In this document: positions 5,717 through 11,369 of the stretch, one piece after another
Layout of the letters: each line of letters begins with the position of its first letter
How positions within the stretch are numbered: the stretch's first letter is position 1
DNA from: Trueperella sp.
Lineage (GTDB): Bacteria; Actinomycetota; Actinomycetes; Actinomycetales; Actinomycetaceae
DNA length: 11,369 nt
Reading direction: 5' to 3'
NCBI GenBank assembly: GCA_012727825.1
Contig: JAAYGH010000165.1
Coordinates: 1 to 11,369, forward strand
Program-made: the position numbers and the translations under genes
Notes under the pieces: model-generated
Seen by the model: the letters and a program-made list of their open reading frames with translations, nothing else
Databases searched by the model: none
Told to the model about the DNA's origin: nothing

Positions 5717-7454
5717 GGTGTCCGTTCGCTAGATTCTCGGTGCCGGCCGCTCCAACCTCGCCCGGACGCTCGAGCGCATCACGCATGACGTCCAGACCAA
5801 CAGAGCCCATCCCAAGAGCGCGCATGTGCCATGCCTTGAGATCGAAACCCGGGCGCTTTTCGGCGTCGGAACGCAGCTGTTTCCAGATGCGGTGACCGAC
5901 CTTGTAGGAGGGTGCTTGGCCGGCCCATCCCAAGTAGCGGTTGAGTTCAAATGCGAGGAACGATCGGTCCATCGCCACGTTGTCTTGCAAGAACTGCCAT
6001 GCGACATCTCGATTCCACGTGGGATTGATGTGCTCATAGCCCGCCGGGGACGGCTTACCGAGATGAAATCCGATGTCCAGCGCAACCCGTGTGGCACGTA
6101 AGCGCTCGGCATCGAGCACTCCCATGTAGTCAGCTGGGTCCTCGTGGTAGCCGAGTTCGGCCATGAGGCCTTCCGAGTAAAGTGCCCAGCCTTCGCCGTG
6201 GCCGGAGTTCCACGAGAGATTTCGGCGCCAGTCATTAAGGGTGTCTTTCATGAAGGTGGCCATGCCGATTTGCAGGTGATGGCCAGGCACGCCCTCGTGA
6301 TAGACGGTCGTTTTCTCCTGCCACGTGTGGAATGTATCTGTGCCGTCCGGGACGGACCACCACATGCGACCACCGCGCGAGAAGTCGTCGGTTGGGCCGG
6401 TGTAGTAAATCGCTCCGGTTCCCGAGGGCGCAATCATGCATTCGAGTTTTCGTAGCGGTTCCGGAATGTCGAAGTGGGTTCCGTGGAGGTCGTCGAGCGC
6501 TCGGTCAGACGTCTTCTGCATCCATTCTTTGAGTGCGGCCGTGCCGTGCAGCTGATATGCGGGATCTGCGTTGAGGCGCTCCATCGCATCCGTGACGCCC
6601 ACATCGTCGCCGAAAAGCTCCTGTGCCACGGCCTTCTGTTCGGAAACGATACGCGCCAACTCCTGAAGGCCCCAGTCGTAGGTTTCGTCAAGATCAAGGC
6701 GCGCGCCCGTGGATTGCCGAATTCGGGGTTCGTAGCGTTCTCGTCCGAACGCTTCGTTCACGACGCCGGTGGGCAGGATATTTTTTCGCAAGAAGTCAGC
6801 TAATTCGGAGTAGGCAGCGCGGGCGCCCATCGACGCTTCAAGAAGCTCATCGCCGAGGTCTCCAATGGTGTTTGCTCCCTCGCGGGCAAGTGCAGCCAGT
6901 TTTGAATCTGCGGAGGCGAGTGCCTCAGCTTGCCCGATGGCCAGCGCAATTTGCTTCGTAGCTTGAGAAGGGCCCGATTGACTGCGCAGCTCGAGGGTCT
7001 GTTTCCAGCCGTTCAGTGCCTTGTCAACGTTTGATAGGCGCCCGAGGATAAGGTCCCAATCTTCAGCGGTCTCTTTTTTCATGTTGTCAAAGATTTCGTG
7101 AATGCCCTGTAGAGGCGTGGAAAGGACATTGATATCGCCAATTTCGCCACGCTCAACGGCATCAATCTCGAGTTCGAGATTTTCGATCAGCGCCGCTTTC
7201 GTCACTCGATCAACCTCATCGCTCGGCTCCAGCACTTGAATGTCAGCGAGCGTAGCGCGGTTGAGGTCTGCCATCGCCTCCACTCCCTCGGGAGAGTAAT
7301 CAGAATAGTCACGCTCGTCCGCCGTGCCTTGGCCCAGGCTTGTAACTAGCTCGGGGACGCGCTCTAGCAGATCCGCCACATATCGATTTGCGCGCTCATC
7401 GATGGGTGAAGCCGGGCGGGATGGAATCGGGTCGTCGTTAGTCAAAAAAGGCAT
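5709..7454 (-). CDS. DUF885-family metallopeptidase-like protein
   Basis: A 581-residue soluble protein with no signal peptide or membrane segment. It matches the DUF885 family (length usually 550-600): the metal-site motif YHEGVPGHHLQ (H386, E387, H392), SGHGEGWALYSEGLMAELG with downstream Glu residues (E421, E428), and the late QAPSYKVGHRIWKQLR segment (from about residue 513). DUF885 proteins are assigned to a gluzincin-like metallopeptidase fold and some are carboxypeptidases; the substrate of this one is unknown. The N-terminus PIPSRPASPIDERANRYVADL fits the family start, supporting ATG 7454, although the only ribosome-site-like sequence is GGGGG almost touching the ATG. It is the first gene of the overlapping DUF885-maf-NUDIX operon, transcribed from the divergent region shared with the adenylate cyclase. 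Confidence 0.9.
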   Translation of the reverse strand: MPFLTNDDPIPSRPASPIDERANRYVADLLERVPELVTSLGQGTADERDYSDYSPEGVEAMADLNRATLADIQVLEPSDEVDRVTKAALIENLELEIDAVERGEIGDINVLSTPLQGIHEIFDNMKKETAEDWDLILGRLSNVDKALNGWKQTLELRSQSGPSQATKQIALAIGQAEALASADSKLAALAREGANTIGDLGDELLEASMGARAAYSELADFLRKNILPTGVVNEAFGRERYEPRIRQSTGARLDLDETYDWGLQELARIVSEQKAVAQELFGDDVGVTDAMERLNADPAYQLHGTAALKEWMQKTSDRALDDLHGTHFDIPEPLRKLECMIAPSGTGAIYYTGPTDDFSRGGRMWWSVPDGTDTFHTWQEKTTVYHEGVPGHHLQIGMATFMKDTLNDWRRNLSWNSGHGEGWALYSEGLMAELGYHEDPADYMGVLDAERLRATRVALDIGFHLGKPSPAGYEHINPTWNRDVAWQFLQDNVAMDRSFLAFELNRYLGWAGQAPSYKVGHRIWKQLRSDAEKRPGFDLKAWHMRALGMGSVGLDVMRDALERPGEVGAAGTENLANGHHG

Positions 7455-7510
7455 ACCCCCACAGTAATCCGAATTTTTGACCGTGAGACGATAGACTAAA
7501 CCCCGAATGT

Positions 7511-7544
7511 GCAGGTAGACACCTTTAAATGCGCTCTGACCTGC
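7511..7544. repeat. Nested inverted repeats in the divergent DUF885/cyclase intergenic region
   Basis: GCAGGT (7511-7516) is repeated inverted as ACCTGC (7539-7544). Within it, AGGT-agac-ACCT (7513-7524) forms a shorter inverted repeat. They sit near the middle of the 141-bp region between two divergent genes, where a shared operator would be expected. The half-sites are short and a protein binding role is only a possibility. Confidence 0.4.
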
Positions 7545-7560
7545 GAATAAGGAAGTTTTG

Positions 7561-7589
7561 TTGGAATGAAAGCGTCAACCTGTTAGGGT
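7561..7589 (+). promoter_or_regulatory. Promoter of the adenylate cyclase, probably leaderless
   Basis: TTGGAA (7561-7566) and TAGGGT (7584-7589) are separated by exactly 17 bp. The -10 ends 6 nt before the GTG at 7596, so transcription would start at or next to the first base of the start codon, giving a leaderless mRNA. Leaderless transcripts are common in actinobacteria. An imperfect ribosome-site-like AGGGTGG (7585-7591) is also present, so a leadered transcript from a promoter further upstream remains possible. Confidence 0.55.
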
Positions 7590-7595
7590 GGAAAT

Positions 7596-8645
7596 GTGAC
7601 CCAGAGCACAGCGCCTCAGGAATCGCCCGAGGATGTTCCCACAACGGTCGAGACTCATGTGCGCCGACTGTTGAATGGCGTTGCCAAATATCACCTCCGC
7701 GAGGCCGCTGACCTGGCGAACATGGACACCGATTCCACGCGCCGATTCTGGCGTGCGATGGGATTCCCGTACATTCAAAACCCCGAGACGCGGCTCTTCA
7801 CTGAGTACGACGTGGACGTGATGCGCGCGCATCGGGACATGATTGACCGCGAGCGCACCGACGAAGATACTCAAAACTCCCTGATTCGCGCCCAATCCCA
7901 TCTGGCCGACCGGCTCGTGCTCTGGCAGTACGAAGCGCTCGTCGAGGAAGCCGAATCGCGCTACGGGCTCGATGAAGTGGCGGCTCGTTACTGGGTGCTC
8001 GACCACATCGACGAATACGAAGAGTTCCTCGTCTACCAGATGAAATATGCGTGGCGACGCCACCTTGCCTCATTCCTACGGCGCACCGAGGTTGAACTCG
8101 AAGATATGCGAGTTGATTCTGAAGCCATGCCACTCATTCGCGGACTCGGATTCGTGGATCTCGTGGCCTTTACAGATCGTTCAGGTCAATTGTCGCCACA
8201 CCAACTTGTCGATTTCGTCCAAACCTTTGAGTTCACGTGTCGCGACGTCATCTCCGGGCTTGGCGCCCGCGTGGTGAAGATGGTCGGCGACGCCGTGCTT
8301 TACGTCGCCGATGATCTTGAGACCGGTGCAGAGGTCGTATCCGAGGTAGTTAACGCACTGCACGCCACCCCGAACATGCCCGATGTCCGCGCGTCGCTCG
8401 TGTGGGGTGGCATCGTGTCTCGGTTTGGCGATGTCTTCGGTCCGAACGTCAATCTTGCTTCACGCCTCACGGGCGTTGCACCTGAGGGGGAGATCGTCGT
8501 CGACCGAAAGACGGCCGAAGCGCTCCAAGAACTCAATCGTGAAAAATATCAATTGACCGAGAATGTCGGATCTGAACTTCAAGGATTTGGTTACATTGAA
8601 TCGGCCATTTTGCGCGTTCTCCCGGATTCTGAACCGAAGTATTAG
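7596..8645 (+). CDS. Class III adenylate cyclase, Rv1264/Rv2212-like, soluble
   Basis: A 349-residue soluble protein predicted to make cAMP from ATP. The C-terminal catalytic domain (about 180-340) has every class III catalytic residue. Metal-binding aspartates are D188 (GFVDLVAFT) and D232 (MVGDAVLY). The adenine-selecting pair is K228 and D279 (in RFGDVFGPNVNLASR), and the transition-state residues are N286 and R290. The K/D pair supports adenylate rather than guanylate cyclase. The N-terminal region (about 20-175) is all-helical. It carries a helix-turn-helix-like segment at 34-60 ending in FWRAMGFPY and an FTEYDVDVMRAHR segment, like the N-terminal regulatory domain of mycobacterial Rv1264 and Rv2212. 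In Rv1264 that domain is autoinhibitory and pH-responsive; pH sensing here is inference only. There are no membrane segments. It precedes a two-component system but has a separate promoter. The start is GTG 7596. Confidence 0.92.
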   Translation: MTQSTAPQESPEDVPTTVETHVRRLLNGVAKYHLREAADLANMDTDSTRRFWRAMGFPYIQNPETRLFTEYDVDVMRAHRDMIDRERTDEDTQNSLIRAQSHLADRLVLWQYEALVEEAESRYGLDEVAARYWVLDHIDEYEEFLVYQMKYAWRRHLASFLRRTEVELEDMRVDSEAMPLIRGLGFVDLVAFTDRSGQLSPHQLVDFVQTFEFTCRDVISGLGARVVKMVGDAVLYVADDLETGAEVVSEVVNALHATPNMPDVRASLVWGGIVSRFGDVFGPNVNLASRLTGVAPEGEIVVDRKTAEALQELNREKYQLTENVGSELQGFGYIESAILRVLPDSEPKY

Positions 8646-8653
8646 GCTAAGCA

Positions 8654-8709
8654 CTATCGTCCTGAAATAATCTTTACTAAACTCGGCTATAACAAGGGCT
8701 TAACGATAG
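8654..8709. repeat. 7-bp inverted repeat flanking the response-regulator promoter
   Basis: CTATCGT (8654-8660) and ACGATAG (8703-8709) are exact inverse copies placed either side of the candidate -10 element, 42 bp apart. Sites for an autoregulating OmpR-type protein would more usually be direct repeats, so the functional meaning is weak. Confidence 0.3.
8688..8693 (+). promoter_or_regulatory. Candidate -10 element of the two-component operon
   Basis: TATAAC matches the -10 consensus at 5 of 6 positions and would start transcription near 8700, about 23 nt before the ATG. No good -35 is found at 16-18 bp; CTGAAA (8662-8667) is 20 bp away. A poor -35 would fit an activator-dependent promoter. 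Confidence 0.45.
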
Positions 8710-8711
8710 AA

Positions 8712-8716
8712 AAGGA
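8712..8716 (+). promoter_or_regulatory. Ribosome binding site of the response regulator
   Basis: AAGGA lies 6 nt before ATG 8723. An ATG at 8718 in another frame meets a stop after two codons. Confidence 0.7.
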
Positions 8717-8722
8717 CATGAA

Positions 8723-9400
8723 ATGACAAAGATTCTTCTTGTCGAAGATGATTCCGCGATTTCGGCCCCGTTGGTTCGGGCGTTTTCTCGCGAGGGATAT
8801 GACGTCCAACCCGTAGAAACCGGTAAGGCAGCACTCGAAGCGATGGAGTCCGATATCGACCTCGTCGTGTTGGATCTCGGCCTTCCGGACATGGATGGCC
8901 TCGAGGTCGCTCGGACCGCACGGTCCCGAGGTAAAACGTTTCCGGTGCTGATCTTGACGGCACGGGCTGAGGAAGTCGACATGGTTGTCGGCCTGGATGC
9001 CGGCGCGGATGATTATGTGACCAAACCGTTCCGACTGGCGGAGCTACTTGCTCGGGTGCGTGCCCTCCTTCGCCGGGCAGCTGCCGGCGACGAGGATTCC
9101 GAGACGCTGAATGCTCAGGACGTGTCGATTGATATCGACGCCCATCGCGCCTACGTCGGATCGAAAGAACTGCAGCTCACGGGTAAGGAGTTCGAACTGT
9201 TGCGCGTCCTCCTGCGCGAAGCTGGCAACGTTGTGGAATGTGATGACCTCATGCGGGAAGTGTGGGGCACCGAGTCAGATTCGTCCACGAAGAAGCTCGA
9301 CATGCACATATCGTGGCTGCGACGTAAGCTTCGCGACGACGTCAATGATCCGCATTACATTACAACCGTTCGTGGAATGGGATTCCGTTTCGAGGAGTAG
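8723..9400 (+). CDS. OmpR/PhoB-family response regulator
   Basis: A 225-residue two-domain DNA-binding regulator. The receiver domain (1-118) has acidic D9/D10, phosphoacceptor D51 (VVLDLGLPDMDG), T79 (LILTARAE) and K101 (YVTKPF). After a short acidic linker, the winged-helix domain (about 130-224) shows LTGKEFELLRVLL, the recognition-helix region TKKLDMHISWLRRKL and the terminal YITTVRGMGFRFE wing. All residues for phosphorylation are intact. The kinase gene follows after 3 nt with its ribosome binding site inside the last codons of this gene, so the two form a cognate pair. Its regulon cannot be inferred; it may bind its own promoter. No specific named ortholog can be assigned with confidence. 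Confidence 0.96.
   Translation: MTKILLVEDDSAISAPLVRAFSREGYDVQPVETGKAALEAMESDIDLVVLDLGLPDMDGLEVARTARSRGKTFPVLILTARAEEVDMVVGLDAGADDYVTKPFRLAELLARVRALLRRAAAGDEDSETLNAQDVSIDIDAHRAYVGSKELQLTGKEFELLRVLLREAGNVVECDDLMREVWGTESDSSTKKLDMHISWLRRKLRDDVNDPHYITTVRGMGFRFEE
9392..9397 (+). promoter_or_regulatory. Ribosome binding site of the histidine kinase
   Basis: GAGGAG lies within the last codons of the response regulator gene, 6 nt before the ATG at 9404. It indicates tight translational linkage of the pair. Confidence 0.75.
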
Positions 9401-9403
9401 CTT

Positions 9404-10720
9404 ATGCGCCGTCGTGCAATTGTAATGACGACGACGGCGGTGGCCGTAGCCGTTTTTATCCTTGGTATTCCTGGGATGATGTTTGCCGTGTCGCTTGCCT
9501 GGCAGCAGACCCAAACGGAGCTGGCTGATCGGGCCAGTGCCGTTGCCACGATTGTTGATAGGTTCGCCGCCGAAGACATCTATGTCGGCGAGACCCTGCT
9601 GACGAGACTTGCAGAGAGCGGGAGCCCTGACCGTGCCCACATCGAGGTGAATTATCCAGACGGCAACAAGACCGCCTCGCTGACGGACCAAGCTGAGAAC
9701 GTCATCGAAGAGAGCGTTGTGAGCGCGTCAGGCGCCCTCGTCACGGTTTCCACCCCGCGTGCGGATGTGGTGGCACGGCTTGGGCTCATGGTGGTTGGGG
9801 CGCTTGGACTTATTGCGACCGCGCTGCTCGTGGGTGTCCTCGTTGCTATGCGCCAATCTCGGCGCATATCCGCACCGCTCATCTATTTGGCGGCCGCTGC
9901 AGAACAGCTCGGAGCTGGTCGAGTGCGCCCTCAGGTCAAGAACTCGGGAATTGAAGAGATCGACCTGATATCCGATGAAATCGCGCGAAGCGCGGACCGC
10001 ATGGCTGGACGCCTAGCTAAAGAACGCCAGTTTGCCGCAGACGCCGCTCATCAGCTGCGCACGCCTCTCACGGCGCTCTCGATGCGCATCGAGGAAATCG
10101 AGTACCTCACGGACGACGAGGAGATTATCGAGGAGGTCAACAAGGCTCTTGAGCAGAGCGATCGGCTCGGTGGTGTGGTCGCAGAACTCATGGGTACCTC
10201 GCAATCGGCATCGGGTGGAACCACGGAGGCGATCAGCGTCAAGCGAGCGTTCCAGCGCCAGAAAGACGAGTGGACCAAGCCGTTTGAACGCGCAGGGCGC
10301 CCGCTCACCTTCAACGCCGAATTCGACGGCGCAGTCCTTGCGACGCCAGGTTCCCTGTCGCAAATCCTCGCCACGCTGATCGAGAATTCACTCAAGTACG
10401 GCGAGGGTGAGACCTCCATTTCGGCAAGCCACTCTGGCAAGTCGATTATCTTCAAGGTGCGCGATGAGGGTGAAGGAGTCTCCATCGACGACGAGGACGA
10501 GATCTTCGAAAAGGGTTACTCGACCGGGGGCTCAACCGGCATCGGCCTCGCCGTGGCGAAGGAGCTCGCAGAGGCGGATGGTGGCAGGCTCGATCTCACC
10601 AACAAGATGCCGGCAGAATTCACGCTGGCGCTGTCGACTCTCCCCAAAGCACTGGATCCCGATTACGTTGTGCCCCAGGGTGCCATTGTGACCCTCGGAG
10701 CTCGCCGCGGCCGCCGTTGA
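9404..10720 (+). CDS. Membrane sensor histidine kinase
   Basis: A 438-residue kinase, partner of the preceding regulator. It has a transmembrane segment at about 5-32, a short extracytoplasmic region (33-123) and a second transmembrane segment at about 124-149. A HAMP linker (150-200) follows, then a dimerisation/phosphoacceptor helix with H216 in FAADAAHQLRTPLTAL. The ATPase domain has an N box with N328 (LIENSLKYG), a G1 box with D354 (VRDEGEGV), an F-box-like EIFEKGYS and a G2 box GGSTGIGLAVAKELAEADGG (375-394). All catalytic boxes are intact. The external region is only about 90 residues and shows no recognisable sensor fold, so the stimulus is unknown; it could be an envelope or membrane signal. 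The basic C-terminal tail (GARRGRR) extends a little beyond the ATPase fold. No clear terminator is seen in the 36 bp before the convergent gtrA-like gene. Confidence 0.95.
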   Translation: MRRRAIVMTTTAVAVAVFILGIPGMMFAVSLAWQQTQTELADRASAVATIVDRFAAEDIYVGETLLTRLAESGSPDRAHIEVNYPDGNKTASLTDQAENVIEESVVSASGALVTVSTPRADVVARLGLMVVGALGLIATALLVGVLVAMRQSRRISAPLIYLAAAAEQLGAGRVRPQVKNSGIEEIDLISDEIARSADRMAGRLAKERQFAADAAHQLRTPLTALSMRIEEIEYLTDDEEIIEEVNKALEQSDRLGGVVAELMGTSQSASGGTTEAISVKRAFQRQKDEWTKPFERAGRPLTFNAEFDGAVLATPGSLSQILATLIENSLKYGEGETSISASHSGKSIIFKVRDEGEGVSIDDEDEIFEKGYSTGGSTGIGLAVAKELAEADGGRLDLTNKMPAEFTLALSTLPKALDPDYVVPQGAIVTLGARRGRR

Positions 10721-10756
10721 ACCAACCCATGCGGATGCTGCGGCACGAGAGTCGGT

Positions 10757-11212
10757 TTACTTGGTGAAGACGATGTAGCGGTAGCAGATGTAGCGGAATG
10801 CGGTTCCGAGCACGAGACCAACGACGTTCGCCGCAATGTTATCTGCGAGCTGACTGTCGAATCCGAGAACGAAGCGCGAGATGCCCAAGCTTCCCAAGGC
10901 GAGCAGGAGGCCGCCGATGTTCACCAAGATAAAGAGGACAAACTCGCGGCCCTTAGATTTGTCGGATCTGTTTTTGAATGTCCACAGCCTGTTGACGACC
11001 CACGAAAATACGATCGATACGCTAACCGAGAGCGTCTTCGCCACCATCGGGGCGTCCCCAGGAAGGGTGACGATGCCGGAGTAGGCAAGAAGATTGAACA
11101 GGCCGACGTCGACGACGTACGAACCAAGTCCAACCGTGAGGAACTGGATGAATTCCACCAGCCACTCACGAAAGGTTTGCCCGCGCAGCAGGCGTTCGAT
11201 CAAGGGTCTCAC
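10757..11212 (-). CDS. GtrA-family membrane protein
   Basis: A 151-residue integral membrane protein with four predicted transmembrane segments (about 22-46, 58-78, 90-112, 125-147) and the family motif WVVNRLWTFKNR at the end of the second. GtrA-like proteins are thought to move lipid-linked sugars, or assist polysaccharide glycosylation, across the membrane in cell-envelope synthesis; the actual substrate is unknown. The chosen start is GTG 11212, directly after the TAA of the upstream minus-strand gene (TAAGTG, zero gap). No clear ribosome binding site is seen, so translation is probably coupled to that gene. The gene converges on the histidine kinase gene with 36 bp between stops. Confidence 0.9.
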   Translation of the reverse strand: MRPLIERLLRGQTFREWLVEFIQFLTVGLGSYVVDVGLFNLLAYSGIVTLPGDAPMVAKTLSVSVSIVFSWVVNRLWTFKNRSDKSKGREFVLFILVNIGGLLLALGSLGISRFVLGFDSQLADNIAANVVGLVLGTAFRYICYRYIVFTK

Positions 11213-11369
11213 TTAAAAGCCCGCGAACGACTCTTCGTTGATATTGCCGTCGCGCAGATCAATCCAGAATTGGTCAGCCTCGGGGGCAAGGAGAACCGTC
11301 GACGAGCCGCCTGGACCAGGGTGGTTGAGTGATTGGATGGGCGGGGCGCCCATCAGGCCTCCAGGTCCC
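11213..11369 (-). CDS. C-terminal end of an unidentified protein (5' end outside window)
   Basis: On the minus strand a frame runs open from the right edge to TAA at 11213-11215, giving the last 51 residues of a protein. The visible part begins with a Gly/Pro-rich stretch (GPGGLMGAPP, then NHPGPGGSS) that looks like a flexible linker, and ends with STVLLAPEADQFWIDLRDG and an acidic tail closing in SFAGF. I do not recognise the family. The stop is immediately adjacent to the GtrA start codon, which indicates one operon. The open frame and this junction are the main reasons to accept it as coding. Confidence 0.6.
   Translation of the reverse strand, partial: GPGGLMGAPPIQSLNHPGPGGSSTVLLAPEADQFWIDLRDGNINEESFAGF

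Noticed and set aside
10721..10756. Possible bidirectional terminator between the kinase and gtrA-like genes
   Set aside because: Only an imperfect GC-rich partial symmetry near TGCGG...CGGCA is seen, with no T-run on either strand.
1..11369. Mobile element, phage, toxin-antitoxin or defence system
   Set aside because: No transposase, integrase, terminal repeats, CRISPR repeats or defence-type domains are visible; gene content is housekeeping and signalling.

Overview
The window reads as core chromosome of a moderately high-GC actinobacterium. FdxA, the fdxA-dapC gene pair, the Rv1264-like adenylate cyclase and the Maf/NUDIX variants are all of actinobacterial type. The moderate GC and AT-rich promoters suggest an Actinomycetaceae-like genus (Arcanobacterium/Trueperella/Actinomyces group). 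That placement is inference from protein character, not a database match. No transposase, integrase, phage gene, CRISPR array, rRNA or tRNA is visible.

Layout, left to right. The plus strand opens with a VanW-family envelope protein whose N-terminus lies outside the window. It is followed by the 7Fe ferredoxin fdxA, then dapC (PLP aminotransferase of lysine/diaminopimelate synthesis) 2 nt downstream, and gltA (citrate synthase). gltA has its own leader, with a perfect 16-bp palindrome, and ends at a strong intrinsic terminator. Next is a minus-strand block of three genes with overlapping ends, in transcription order DUF885 peptidase-like protein, maf, NUDIX hydrolase. A 141-bp divergent intergenic region separates it from a plus-strand class III adenylate cyclase, which probably has a leaderless GTG start. 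An OmpR-type response regulator and its histidine kinase follow as a tight two-gene operon. The right edge holds a minus-strand GtrA-family membrane protein, abutted at its start by the 3' end of another, unidentified minus-strand gene cut by the window.

How the genes relate. The left half joins cell-wall precursor supply (DapC), envelope function (VanW) and central metabolism (FdxA, GltA). The middle minus operon pairs a metallopeptidase-like protein with two nucleotide-cleaning enzymes. The right half is signalling: cAMP synthesis plus a membrane two-component system whose stimulus cannot be read from sequence.

I do not see a convincing new biological system. The points most worth a second look are the palindrome in the gltA leader, the likely leaderless cyclase promoter, the three-gene overlapping operon, the threefold repeat in the VanW protein and the unidentified gene at the right edge. 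There is no gene-free stretch over 300 bases; the longest intergenic region is 141 bp.
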